A program made the position numbers and the translations under genes. Below are positions 47,711 through 57,643 of a DNA stretch of 64,000 bases, piece by piece. Position 1 is the first letter of the stretch, and each line of letters begins with the position of its first letter. The stretch is from Sporosarcina cascadiensis (GTDB lineage Bacteria; Bacillota; Bacilli; Bacillales_A; Planococcaceae). Location: contig NZ_WHVV01000005.1 in NCBI RefSeq assembly GCF_009650995.1, positions 1 through 64,000 on the forward strand, in the 5' to 3' direction. The notes under the pieces are model-generated. The model worked only from the letters and a program-made list of their open reading frames with translations. It did no database searches and was not told the DNA's origin.

Positions 47711-49762
47711 ATGAGTAAGAAAAGAATTTCGTTCAAAGCAAAGTTATTGGTTTTTTCATTATTACTATCACTAGTACCAATTATTTTTATTGGAGTTTTA
47801 GTTAATAAAACAGTTAGCGAAAAAACCGAGGATGATTATATCAGTTTCAGCGAGAAAGAAATTAAACAGGTGGACAATGGCATTTCGCTATACTTTCAAA
47901 CGATTAGGGAAAATGTCAATTTATTAGCTAATGACAAATCAGTTTTAAATGCCGATTCAAGTATTACTTTATATAAAGATCTAGCGGGGGATGACTCTAT
48001 TGATATGACCCCTTCAAAAAACGGGGATAAAGAGAAAGCCATTTATGATGTGTTTTCTCAATTTAGTATTCATCATCCTAAAGCCTCTTATGTTTATATG
48101 GGCACATCGGATGGAGGTTATGTCCAATATCCTGAGGGACCCGTGGCAGCAGGTTTTGATCCTAGAGACCGTCCTTGGTATAGCACAGCTATTGAAGAAC
48201 CAGGAGAAGTGAAATTAACAAGTGCCTATGAGGCAACTGGTATAGAAGGAATTATAGTAAGTAATGTAGTGTCCATTGAAAAAGATGGAAAACAAACAGG
48301 CGTGTTAGGTCTAGATGTAAGTTTGGAAGGCTTAACAGATATTATCAAGGACATTAGTATAGGTGACAATGGTTATGTAATTCTCGCGCAAGAAGATGGA
48401 ACAATTCTCGCACATCCAAAAGATCCTGAATTGAACTTCCAACCAGTGTCTAAACTAAATATTCCTTCTTTAAAAGACTTAAGCAAAGATGGCTCATTTG
48501 AAGCTGAACTAGATGGGGAAGACTATGTATTAAACACAATTACTTCAGAAATTGATGGCTGGAAGTATATTGCTGTTATAAAGAAGGATGAAATTTTAAG
48601 TACCGCCACTTTCATTCGCTCAATGCTTTTTCTAATTGGCGGGATTTTTGCAATTCTTGCTGTAATCGCATCTATTGTTATGAGTTTACAGATAACAAAG
48701 AGAATTAAAAGTATTAGTGATTTGTCTTTAGCGATGTCAAACGGTGATTTGACTCAACAAGTCACGGTGAAGGTAAGAGATGAAATTGGGGATATGGGTG
48801 AAAATTTCAATACCATGTCTAACAGTTTAAAAGAAACAATAAAAAAAATTGCGCATGAATCTCAACAATTATCTGCGACATCTGAGGAGCTGGCAGCCTC
48901 TTCAATCCAAAATCAAACAGCTTCCAATGAAATATCCGAATCGATTCAATTTGTTGCTACTGGGACAGATGAACAGGATGCTGCTATGAAAAATGCAGTA
49001 GGTATTATCAATGAGGTGTTTAGGCATGTTGATGACGTGACAGTGAGCATGGACAATGTAAGTAATTCCATACATTATTCAACAGAAACTGCTATACAGG
49101 GCAGTGATGTCGTTGAGCAGACTGTAAATCAAATGATTGAAATTGATAAAAACGTGAGTTCTTCCGCTGAGAAAATTAGCATGTTAAATGAAAAATCAAA
49201 TGAAATTAAACAAATCAGCTTTATCATTCAATCAATTTCAGAACAAACGAATTTATTAGCTTTGAATGCTGCAATTGAAGCTGCAAGAGCTGGCGAACAT
49301 GGAAAGGGATTTGCAGTAGTGGCAGATGAAGTTCGAAAACTCGCAGAGCAATCCAGTAATTCAGCATTGCAAATCAATGAAATTATTCAAGATATTGAAG
49401 GTGGCATTGAAGATTCGATGGGTCTAGTAAATCTAGGGGTAAGCTCGGCAAAGGAAGGGATGAAACTCGTGAATGAAAGCGGGAAAGCGTTTGGAGAAAT
49501 TAAGGACTCTATTCTCGCTGGTACGACAAAAATATCCGAGGTTAACATGGCAATGGAAAACATGAAGAATCATATAGCTGAAGTGGTAGTGCACATAGAG
49601 GATGTTTCAAAAACCAGTATAGAAGTAAATAATTATTCCCAAAACGTTGCAGCATCCTCTGAAGAAATGAGTGCCTCAATGGAGGAGGTTTCATCGGTTT
49701 CTCAAGAGTTAGCTAGGATGTCAAATGAATTGGAAGCAGCCATCCAGGAATTTAAACTGTAA
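47711..49762 (+). CDS. Methyl-accepting chemotaxis protein with dCache sensor
   Basis: A 683-residue transmembrane chemoreceptor. Helix 1 (about 10-32) and helix 2 (about 296-318) bracket a dCache-type sensor ([52 protein letters not shown]), a fold that binds amino acids or other small molecules. A HAMP domain follows (about 319-372), then the cytoplasmic signalling coiled coil with the hairpin tip [20 protein letters not shown], which contacts CheA and CheW. The ribosome site is weak (AAGAAG). It lies inside the rlmH island and downstream of a c-di-GMP riboswitch, so motility signalling is likely tuned by c-di-GMP. Confidence 0.93.
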   Translation: MSKKRISFKAKLLVFSLLLSLVPIIFIGVLVNKTVSEKTEDDYISFSEKEIKQVDNGISLYFQTIRENVNLLANDKSVLNADSSITLYKDLAGDDSIDMTPSKNGDKEKAIYDVFSQFSIHHPKASYVYMGTSDGGYVQYPEGPVAAGFDPRDRPWYSTAIEEPGEVKLTSAYEATGIEGIIVSNVVSIEKDGKQTGVLGLDVSLEGLTDIIKDISIGDNGYVILAQEDGTILAHPKDPELNFQPVSKLNIPSLKDLSKDGSFEAELDGEDYVLNTITSEIDGWKYIAVIKKDEILSTATFIRSMLFLIGGIFAILAVIASIVMSLQITKRIKSISDLSLAMSNGDLTQQVTVKVRDEIGDMGENFNTMSNSLKETIKKIAHESQQLSATSEELAASSIQNQTASNEISESIQFVATGTDEQDAAMKNAVGIINEVFRHVDDVTVSMDNVSNSIHYSTETAIQGSDVVEQTVNQMIEIDKNVSSSAEKISMLNEKSNEIKQISFIIQSISEQTNLLALNAAIEAARAGEHGKGFAVVADEVRKLAEQSSNSALQINEIIQDIEGGIEDSMGLVNLGVSSAKEGMKLVNESGKAFGEIKDSILAGTTKISEVNMAMENMKNHIAEVVVHIEDVSKTSIEVNNYSQNVAASSEEMSASMEEVSSVSQELARMSNELEAAIQEFKL

Positions 49763-49939
49763 AAGGATAATTTCTATCAAAACAATAACCACAAGAATGT
49801 GTTAGATATCCTAACATTTTGATCTATTATATTTAACCTTGTTTATGATTTACAGGAATATTGTATAAATCGACCTCTGAATATTGTTTTCAGAGGGAAA
49901 ATTTATAGTTAATTTGTTTTAGAATAGGGAGGAAACATC

Positions 49940-52120
49940 ATGTTTAACATATTGAATAAAGTTAGAACCTTGATTGCTCTTATAGTAGTAGTGGCCGTGC
50001 TTCCATTGGCAAGTGTCTCTGCGGAAGAAAATGATTTTAATCCATTTGAAAAAAGTATTAGCGAAATTTCCGATGCTTTGGATAACAATCAAATTAAATC
50101 TGAGCAGTTGGTTAAGTATTATCTAGAACGTATAGAAGCATATGACAAGCAAGGCCCTGCGATTAATTCGTTCACTAATATTAATGAAGACGCTATAGAG
50201 ATGGCAAAGCAATTAGATGCAGAGAGACAAAGTAAAGGCAAAAGAAGTGTACTTCATGGTATTCCAATCGTTGTAAAAGATAACTTTGACGTCAAAGGCA
50301 TGCCGACAACGGCAGGCTCTGTTGCACTAAAGGATGCTTATCCCGTAAAAGATGCTTTTGCTATTCAGAAACTTAAGGATGCAGGAGCCATTATCATTGG
50401 AAAAACAAATATGTCAGAGTTTGCAGCATCTTATGGGAGATTAGGATATAGCTCTTTGGGCGGTTTAACCTTGAATCCTTACAACCTTAAACGTGATGCT
50501 TCTGGTTCTAGCAGCGGAACTGCCGCAGCAATTACAGCAAACTTTGGTGTATTTGGATTAGGTACTGATACGTCTGGATCGGTCAGAGGACCATCTCATG
50601 TTACGGGACTCGTCGCTATCAGACCGACATTAGGTTTAATAAGCCGCGGCGGAATCGTCCCGTCCTCGTTAAATTTCGATACTGCTGGTCCAATGGCTAG
50701 ATCTGTTGAAGATGTAGCGATTGCATTGAGTTTTATGGCTGGAGTCGATGAAAAAGATGAACAAACCCTATCTGCAAAGGGACATATTGTTGAAGACTAT
50801 AGTAAGTCCTTAGACAAGACTGCTTTGCAAAATGCAAGAATTGGAGTAGCTGTTGACTTTTTTGGAGACAACGCTGAGGTGGATACAATTACTAATAAAT
50901 CCTTGAAGAAAATGGAGGAAATAGGGACGGAACTTATTCCGGTATCTTTCTCAGAGACGACACAATATCTTTGGACACCAATTATTGGGCCGATTAATGA
51001 GGCTAATTTTAAGTCTCAGTTGGAAGAGTATCTAAAACAGTTCCCTGAAAGCCAGCCGAAAACACTGGAAGAAATAATTAAAATCAGTGAATCACCAGAA
51101 GTTTTGAATTCAGCAACACCAGTAAACCCAGCAGGTTTGGAAGGTTTAAAAACGAATGTAAAACAAGCGGCGTTTAAAGATACACCAGAATACGATGATT
51201 TAGTAACAAAAGAGATACCTAAAGTACGGGATGAAGTACAAGCAATAATGGAAAAAGAAAATTTGGATGCCATTGTTTTTCCAACAATGTCATGTCCTGC
51301 ATCACCAAGATTCGATAAGGAAGACCCGACATACTTATGTGATGCCTATGACACGTATGCCGCGAGTTATGTAGCGTCGGCTACAGGATTCCCTGAGATT
51401 ACTGTTCCTGCCGGTGCTACTGAGGAAGAACTGCCTGTTGGGATCTCTTTCATGGGATTGGCATTTAGTGAACAGTCTCTATTAGATATAGCTTATTCTT
51501 TTGAACAAGCAACCAATGCTAGAACGCTGCCTAAAACAACGCCTAATTTCAAAATGAATACAGATGAAAAGCCTGTATTTAAAGATGTAAATTCATATGT
51601 CGATGAAATTATGTATTTGACAGATAAAGGAATAATTAATGGTTATCCAGATGGAACATTTAAACCAAATGATTCAATTACACGTTTACATGCTATACGA
51701 TTGATTTTGAAAGAAAAGGGAATTGTCGACTTTTCAGATGTCACTAACCCAGGTTTTGTTGATGTTTCACCTGGCGATAACGGGTACGAGGAGATTGCTA
51801 AGGCTGTTGAATTGGGTATCGTCAACGGAAAAGTTAACGCTCAAGGTAAAAAGTATTTCGACCCTAACGGAAAATTAAACCGCTCGCAAGCGGCTGCAAT
51901 CTTAGTGTTAGCTTATGACTTAAAAGGCACAAACCCAACCGATTTTAAAGATGTTCCCAAGGAGAACTGGGCTCACAGCTATATTTCTGCGTTGGTAGCA
52001 AATAATATTACTACTGGTTATTCCGACGGTGAATTTAAGCCTAATATGTATATATCACGTCAACATTTCGCGGCATTTATGGCCCGATACCTAGATGATC
52101 AATTTAAGCCCACGAAGTAA
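49940..52120 (+). CDS. Secreted amidase-signature enzyme with C-terminal SLH repeats
   Basis: A 726-residue exported protein. A signal peptide (1 to about 28, ending SVSAEE) is followed by an amidase-signature domain (about 40-530) with the Ser-cisSer-Lys triad: Lys in VVKDNFD, cis-Ser in ASGSSSGTAA and nucleophile Ser in TDTSGSVRGPS. Three SLH modules follow (about 535-726; YPDGTFKPNDSITRLHAI, FDPNGKLNRSQAAAILVLAY, YSDGEFKPNMYISRQHFAAF), which anchor proteins to the cell wall or S-layer. The substrate is unknown. GGGAGG precedes the ATG. It is the last gene of the island and is followed by a terminator. Confidence 0.93.
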   Translation: MFNILNKVRTLIALIVVVAVLPLASVSAEENDFNPFEKSISEISDALDNNQIKSEQLVKYYLERIEAYDKQGPAINSFTNINEDAIEMAKQLDAERQSKGKRSVLHGIPIVVKDNFDVKGMPTTAGSVALKDAYPVKDAFAIQKLKDAGAIIIGKTNMSEFAASYGRLGYSSLGGLTLNPYNLKRDASGSSSGTAAAITANFGVFGLGTDTSGSVRGPSHVTGLVAIRPTLGLISRGGIVPSSLNFDTAGPMARSVEDVAIALSFMAGVDEKDEQTLSAKGHIVEDYSKSLDKTALQNARIGVAVDFFGDNAEVDTITNKSLKKMEEIGTELIPVSFSETTQYLWTPIIGPINEANFKSQLEEYLKQFPESQPKTLEEIIKISESPEVLNSATPVNPAGLEGLKTNVKQAAFKDTPEYDDLVTKEIPKVRDEVQAIMEKENLDAIVFPTMSCPASPRFDKEDPTYLCDAYDTYAASYVASATGFPEITVPAGATEEELPVGISFMGLAFSEQSLLDIAYSFEQATNARTLPKTTPNFKMNTDEKPVFKDVNSYVDEIMYLTDKGIINGYPDGTFKPNDSITRLHAIRLILKEKGIVDFSDVTNPGFVDVSPGDNGYEEIAKAVELGIVNGKVNAQGKKYFDPNGKLNRSQAAAILVLAYDLKGTNPTDFKDVPKENWAHSYISALVANNITTGYSDGEFKPNMYISRQHFAAFMARYLDDQFKPTK

Positions 52121-52184
52121 AGATCGTTAGAGACCTTTCTTCAAGTTAGATAAAGGTCACACAAAAATTATAGAAAAAATTTAG

Positions 52185-52222
52185 GCTTCTCATAAGCAAT
52201 CCAAGCTTATGAGAAGCTTTTT
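52185..52222 (+). terminator. Amidase gene terminator
   Basis: GCTTCTCATAAGC and GCTTATGAGAAGC (13-bp perfect stem) followed by TTTTT. Confidence 0.95.
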
Positions 52223-52241
52223 GTACGTGTAGAATTACGGT

Positions 52242-52259
52242 GAACCGTATCCTAAGTAA
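52242..52259 (+). repeat. Right attachment-like repeat (copy of the rlmH 3' end)
   Basis: GAACCGTATCCTAAGTAA, 16 of 18 positions identical to the last codons of rlmH (44667-44684), still readable as GEPYPK plus a stop codon. No other part of rlmH is present here. Confidence 0.75.
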
Positions 52260-52422
52260 GTGTGGTTTCAGGCTGTCATATCAGATGTTAAATGTACGTC
52301 TTGCTCATGCAAAAAAATATGCAAAAGGCCTCTGCCTAATACACAGAAGTCATTACTGCATAAAAGAAGAGGCCGTCAAGCAAGGACAAGGACTAACTTT
52401 GGTTCTTATCCAAAATCTTATT

Positions 52423-52540
52423 CTACTCACTAGCAAAGGCGCAACTGCGAGGTCAGCCGTTGTCGTGAGACAGCTAGCGTGCTCTTTGCTAGTTGGCTCA
52501 TGACGTAAGGCAATCTCCTAGCGCCGAAGCGTATTAAAAC
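52423..52540 (-). repeat. Dispersed repeat, copy 2 (inverted relative to copy 1)
   Basis: Its reverse complement (GTTTTAATACGCTTCGGCGC ... CAACGGCTGACCTCGCAGTT) matches the outer parts of 18698-18869. The remainder of 52260-52556 holds an imperfect hairpin (AGGCCTCT / AGAGGCC, 52327-52375) and no gene. Confidence 0.75.
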
Positions 52541-52556
52541 CGGTAAGCTATATTTC

Positions 52557-54818
52557 TTACGCTGTCCCATCCTCAAACAACTCGGGGAATAAATACGCAA
52601 TAATTTCTATAGTCAAACGCCGGGACGTCCCTTTGTAGGGATAGATATGCATATACATAGATGGATTAAAGTTGGCTTCAATAATTCCATAAGCATTTTC
52701 ATCAGCTGCAGGAACTTCGGTGTTTTCAATAATTAAATCGATGCCGCTGATTTTTGCTTCCAGCGCAGCTACCGCGTCCGCCGCGATCTTCTTATAATCC
52801 TCAGGAATTTGATCGGTCACGTCAATGGAATCTCCGCCTGTGCTCACGTTGGAATTCTCACGCAGATAAACGACCTCATCCGCTTTTGGAATTGAATCTA
52901 GTTGATATCCCTGTCCTTTAAGCATAAGGACCTCCAGATCACCTAATTCAATAATTTCTAATGGTGTTCTGTGGTCTCTGCCTCGCAGCGGATCACGGTT
53001 CTTTTCGTTCACCAGCTCTTCAATTGTCTGTTTACCGTTACCTGTCACGTTGGCAGGTGTGCGCAGCAAGACTGCGTGAACCTTTTCATTCAGCACGAAG
53101 AAGCGATACTCTGTTCCACTGAGAAACTCTTCTATGAGTACAGAAGAATCTTCTTGAAATGCCAATGTAATAGCCTGTTGATAATCATCATAACCGGCAC
53201 CGTCTTTAAAGATAGAAATCCCTAATCCATAGTTAGTAGTTTTCGGCTTCACCACAAAAGGCTTGGCGGAAAACACCTCATAAGCGCGCAGTGCATCTTC
53301 TATATCATTAAACTCATCACCTAAAGGCACACGGAATCCCTGTTGATGAAGGATTTTCTTCGTTACTGTTTTATTTTCCATAATTAAAGGGGAGACATAA
53401 CTATCTTTACTTGTCATATTCCCGTTTTTTACATACTCAATATGATCATGTAATTTCAGCTTCAAAAATTGATCTTGCCGGTCTAAAATTTCCACCTGCA
53501 GTCCCTGCTGGATTGCATCAAACATTAGAATCTGTGTAGACAGCTCCATGTCAGTAAATCCTGTTAATTGATAGGGTTTAGCCCATGCCTCAGCATAATT
53601 TTCTTTCGCAATACTCACTGCTGTTTGTTTCTGGCTGCTTACTTCAATTTCTTTATATAGTCTTCCTGCTAAAGTTTTACTCGGGTCCGCCAGCATTTCT
53701 CTTAAGTTAACAAATAATGTATCTGAAACCGTCAGGCCTAAGATTTCTGCTGCCCGTTCCATTTCATCAATCATCTGTTCAGCTTCCGTTTTAAACTGAG
53801 TAGGCTCCAATGGATGCTCAAGAGCTACAGTATTATTGTAAGACTCACCTGATTTACAATCGGTGCTTTCATCTTTCCACAGCAAATATAATAGAAACAG
53901 ATGCAGAAACTCCACTTGCTCGCGGCCGATCCCATACATTTCAAAAGGATTTAAATCTATATTTCTCACTTCAACATAGCGGACGCCCTGCTCTTCCAGT
54001 TTTGAGACATGACCTTTGCTTCTTAGACGGATAGCAGAATAAAACTCTTTTTCTTCTATTAAATATCCCTTTTTAACCATTGATTCAAGATCAGCCGCAT
54101 AGTTTTCAATGCTGCTGTACGAAACTTGAACCTCGTCAGAATTTGTGTAACCATATTTACTGCTTCTAATACTTCTTACGGGCTTGCTAAAAGAATCCTC
54201 TTCGAAAAAGTTCTTTTCACTCACAGGGGAAGCTCCGTAAAAGTAAGTTGTCAGCCAGCGGTACTGTATATAGTTTCTCGTAAGTTTTAAGTAAATTTCA
54301 CTCTTAAAATGACGATATTCTTTGATCTCCGACTGCAAATTAAATAACACTCGAATCAGTTGGTCATCAAATTCAAAATTAAAATGAATTCCGCTGATCA
54401 TTTGTTTGCGGCGTCCATAGGATTTGGCTAAGTATCGGCGGTACAGAACACTCTCAAAATTTTTCAGCTTAGCAATGACAATATCTTCTTCCCTTTCCGG
54501 TAACTGCGGCGGCATGCTTAACGGCCAGATCATTTCTTGCTCACTCATAGAACGATAGGCAACGTCATGAATTGCTGATAAATGGTTAAACAGCTCTTCT
54601 ATTGAATCAGTAACAGGCGTAATTAATTCCATTTGTGTTTCTGAAAAGTCCCGCTGAATGTATGGATGTTGATCTCTTGCGGAAAGCACTTCAGGATGGT
54701 CTGTTTTCGCTAAGTTTCCCGACAGATCCACCCGCTGGCCTTCTTTCTCAATTCCGTAGCGAGCTTTTAATAAGTATGGTCTAACGCGTTCATTGCCTAA
54801 CATTTCTTTTAAATTCAT
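52557..54818 (-). CDS. gshAB: Bifunctional glutamate-cysteine ligase / glutathione synthetase
   Basis: A 753-residue fusion enzyme that makes glutathione in two steps. The N-terminal part (1 to about 470) is a gamma-glutamylcysteine ligase (RYGIEKEGQRVDLSGNLAKT, ETQMELITP, RYVEVRNIDLNPFEMYGI). The C-terminal part is an ATP-grasp ligase (FVVKPKTTNYGLGISIF, LIEEFLSGTEYRFFVLNEKV, IIEANFNPSMYMHIYPYKG). The GshAB/GshF fusion occurs in some streptococci, Listeria and other Firmicutes that use glutathione in place of, or beside, bacillithiol. It stands alone on the minus strand, upstream in function of the formaldehyde genes that follow. Confidence 0.95.
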   Translation of the reverse strand: MNLKEMLGNERVRPYLLKARYGIEKEGQRVDLSGNLAKTDHPEVLSARDQHPYIQRDFSETQMELITPVTDSIEELFNHLSAIHDVAYRSMSEQEMIWPLSMPPQLPEREEDIVIAKLKNFESVLYRRYLAKSYGRRKQMISGIHFNFEFDDQLIRVLFNLQSEIKEYRHFKSEIYLKLTRNYIQYRWLTTYFYGASPVSEKNFFEEDSFSKPVRSIRSSKYGYTNSDEVQVSYSSIENYAADLESMVKKGYLIEEKEFYSAIRLRSKGHVSKLEEQGVRYVEVRNIDLNPFEMYGIGREQVEFLHLFLLYLLWKDESTDCKSGESYNNTVALEHPLEPTQFKTEAEQMIDEMERAAEILGLTVSDTLFVNLREMLADPSKTLAGRLYKEIEVSSQKQTAVSIAKENYAEAWAKPYQLTGFTDMELSTQILMFDAIQQGLQVEILDRQDQFLKLKLHDHIEYVKNGNMTSKDSYVSPLIMENKTVTKKILHQQGFRVPLGDEFNDIEDALRAYEVFSAKPFVVKPKTTNYGLGISIFKDGAGYDDYQQAITLAFQEDSSVLIEEFLSGTEYRFFVLNEKVHAVLLRTPANVTGNGKQTIEELVNEKNRDPLRGRDHRTPLEIIELGDLEVLMLKGQGYQLDSIPKADEVVYLRENSNVSTGGDSIDVTDQIPEDYKKIAADAVAALEAKISGIDLIIENTEVPAADENAYGIIEANFNPSMYMHIYPYKGTSRRLTIEIIAYLFPELFEDGTA

Positions 54819-54898
54819 AGTAGCTATCGCCCCCTGATTACTTTTTCACAGCAGTCTTTTCAGGAAATTAACCGCAATTTATAACAGAAAGCAGAAAT

Positions 54899-54936
54899 TG
54901 AAAATATCCACATTTGGTTGAAATGTGGATACTTTC
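54899..54936 (-). terminator. Hairpin after the fghA gene
   Basis: TATCCACATTT and AAATGTGGATA form an 11-bp perfect stem around GGTTG, extended by TGAAA/TTTCA. On the minus strand it follows fghA by about 30 bp; there is only a mixed T run. The TATCCACA it contains is part of the hairpin rather than a clear DnaA box. Confidence 0.6.
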
Positions 54937-54964
54937 AATTCCACGTTTTATGATAAAAAGGGAA

Positions 54965-55798
54965 TTAACCTAAGTGTTTCATATGGAAAGCAAAATGATC
55001 ATCCAAGAAAGAAGCAATAAAGAAATAGCTATGATCATAACCATCTGCTTTTTTATAACTAACTGCTTGATTACTTTTCTGGGCATTTGCTAAGAATGCA
55101 GTTTCATCCAATTGTTCCGGATAAAACGTATCTTCGATACCTTGCGTAATGAGAATGGGCGGCATGCCAGTTTCTTTGATCAGTTCTGAAGCATCCCATT
55201 CTCTCCAAGCTGCTCGGTCCTCACCTAAATAAGCCGAGAAAGCTTTAATCCCCCATGGAACGTCACTGGGGCTGAGTATAGGAGAAAAAGCAGAAATGGC
55301 TTTGAATCTCGAAGCGTTTTTCATGCCGATAACCAACGCGCCATGGCCGCCCATTGAGTGACCCATTATGCTTTCTTCACCTGAGAAATCAGGAATTAAT
55401 GTGGACGCAATTTCTGTTAATTCCTCTGTAATATACGTATACATTTTATAGTTAGCCGCCCATGGATCTTGAGTGGCGTCTACGTAAAAGCCTGCTCCTT
55501 TTCCAAGATCCCATGCTTCATCGTCCGCGGCATGTTCTCCGCGCGGCGATGTATCTGGAATCATGACAGCAGTTTGATGTTTGTCAGCCAATCGCTGAAA
55601 ACCGCTTTTTTGACTGAAATTATCGTCTGTACAAGTCAAACCGGACAGCCACCAAATAAGAGGAATCTTTTTACCCTCTTTATTTGACGGCAGATAAAGG
55701 CTAAACGTCATATCACATTGTAAGACTTCTGAATAATGATGGTACTTACATTGCTCTCCATCAAAAGAGCGATGCTGTTCAATGCGTTCAATACTCAT
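54965..55798 (-). CDS. fghA: S-formylglutathione hydrolase
   Basis: A 277-residue esterase-D-type alpha/beta hydrolase that converts S-formylglutathione to formate and glutathione. The nucleophile Ser is in IMGHSMGGHGAL; the acid and base are in TQGIEDTFYPEQL and GYDHSYFFI. Other family blocks are WWLSGLTCTDDNF and DTSPRGEHAADDEAWDLGKG. The ATG at 55798 is chosen, with GGAGAGTGAG upstream, 4 bp after the adhC stop; an ATG at 55813 inside adhC is less likely. It forms an operon with adhC. Confidence 0.95.
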   Translation of the reverse strand: MSIERIEQHRSFDGEQCKYHHYSEVLQCDMTFSLYLPSNKEGKKIPLIWWLSGLTCTDDNFSQKSGFQRLADKHQTAVMIPDTSPRGEHAADDEAWDLGKGAGFYVDATQDPWAANYKMYTYITEELTEIASTLIPDFSGEESIMGHSMGGHGALVIGMKNASRFKAISAFSPILSPSDVPWGIKAFSAYLGEDRAAWREWDASELIKETGMPPILITQGIEDTFYPEQLDETAFLANAQKSNQAVSYKKADGYDHSYFFIASFLDDHFAFHMKHLG

Positions 55799-55802
55799 GC
55801 TC

Positions 55803-56936
<1,134 letters not shown>

Positions 56937-56997
56937 CTACTATTTATAATAGTGATACTATACCCATAATTACATATCGCGAACCGATCAGCAATAC

Positions 56998-57011
56998 TGA
57001 CATATTTGTCA
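56998..57011. promoter_or_regulatory. Operator 1 in the adhC-hxlR intergenic region
   Basis: TGACATATTTGTCA, a palindrome apart from one central position, 77 bp upstream of the adhC start. Almost identical to the site at 57098, exactly 100 bp away. Confidence 0.75.
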
Positions 57012-57054
57012 CTATACGGGGTAAACTTCATTTATAACATATGACATGATGATG

Positions 57055-57083
57055 TTTACATTTACATACGGGCATACTATAAT
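57055..57083 (+). promoter_or_regulatory. Promoter of the HxlR regulator gene
   Basis: -35 TTTACA (57055-57060) and -10 TATAAT (57078-57083) with a 17-nt spacer. Operator 2 (57098) lies just downstream of the expected start point, so the regulator likely controls itself. Confidence 0.75.
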
Positions 57084-57097
57084 TCATCTTACCATAC

Positions 57098-57111
57098 TGA
57101 CAAATTTGTCA
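57098..57111. promoter_or_regulatory. Operator 2 in the adhC-hxlR intergenic region
   Basis: TGACAAATTTGTCA, a perfect 14-bp palindrome, between the TATAAT box and the regulator start. Confidence 0.8.
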
Positions 57112-57151
57112 ATTTGAATACAACGCTAATGGAAAGGTATGTGAATAAATA

Positions 57152-57499
57152 GTGATTCATTATAAAGAAAAAGAATATTACAGCAGTAAAGATTTGGCCT
57201 TGTCCGTTATAGGAGGACGATGGAAAATAGCGATTATTTGGTGCTTGCTTCAACAGTCTCCATTACGATTAAGTGAAATTGAAAAAAAGCTTCCCGATGC
57301 CAACCAGCGTATGCTGATTAGACAACTAAGGGAACTGGAAGACGATAAAATCATCACCCGGTTTGTCTATCCGATTGTCCCGCCTAAAGTGGAGTACGAA
57401 TTAAGTGAAATCGGTCTTCTCCTGGAACCTGTTGTCACTTCGATCTGCAATTGGGGAGATACTTTCAGTAAGTTTTTAGAAGAGGAATCAGACGACTAA
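57152..57499 (+). CDS. HxlR-family transcriptional regulator
   Basis: A 115-residue winged-helix protein of the HxlR (DUF24) type. Family hallmarks are LSVIGGRWKIAIIWCLLQQS, RLSEIEKKLPDANQRMLIRQ and YPIVPPKVEYELSEIG. HxlR in B. subtilis activates formaldehyde-assimilation genes, and Cys-based members (YodB, HypR, QorR) sense electrophiles. Here there is no Cys at the very N terminus; Cys residues occur at WCLL and SICNW. The GTG start at 57152 has a distant AAAGGT. Divergent from adhC with two shared operators, it is the probable regulator of adhC-fghA. Confidence 0.9.
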   Translation: MIHYKEKEYYSSKDLALSVIGGRWKIAIIWCLLQQSPLRLSEIEKKLPDANQRMLIRQLRELEDDKIITRFVYPIVPPKVEYELSEIGLLLEPVVTSICNWGDTFSKFLEEESDD

Positions 57500-57550
57500 C
57501 CATGCTGTTTGTTAAAATCGATTCAGTATCTATATGTGAATAGAAACAAG

Positions 57551-57590
57551 AATAATACGGCCCATTCCGACAGGGCCGTATTATTTTTAT
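57551..57590 (+). terminator. Terminator of the HxlR gene
   Basis: AATAATACGGCCC and GGGCCGTATTATT (13-bp perfect stem) followed by TTTAT. Confidence 0.92.
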
Positions 57591-57643
57591 TGACCTTCAA
57601 GTTACTTTAAGGTGTATTCTTTTTGTAAGGAGGCTTGATTGAT

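Larger units (their letters stand above)
44685..52259. mobile_element. Putative rlmH-integrated genomic island (SCC-like, no recombinase seen)
   Basis: A 7.6-kb block bounded by the rlmH 3'-end repeat. It is visibly AT-richer than the core genes on the left and contains accessory functions only: MDR oxidoreductase, small ORF, CBASS-like sensor-domain fragment, riboswitch-controlled chemoreceptor and SLH amidase. No ccrA/B/C-type large serine recombinase, integrase or transposase is present, so if it is an SCC-like element it is a remnant or moved in trans. The alternative is a chance decay product of an rlmH duplication. Confidence 0.6.

Noticed and set aside
44685..52259. SCC recombinase genes (ccrA, ccrB, ccrC) or an integrase in the island
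   Set aside because: No serine- or tyrosine-recombinase motif was found in any frame; the SCC comparison rests on the attachment-like repeat only.
54899..54936. DnaA boxes in the fghA-gshAB gap
   Set aside because: TATCCACA and its complement are the two arms of one hairpin that looks like a terminator.
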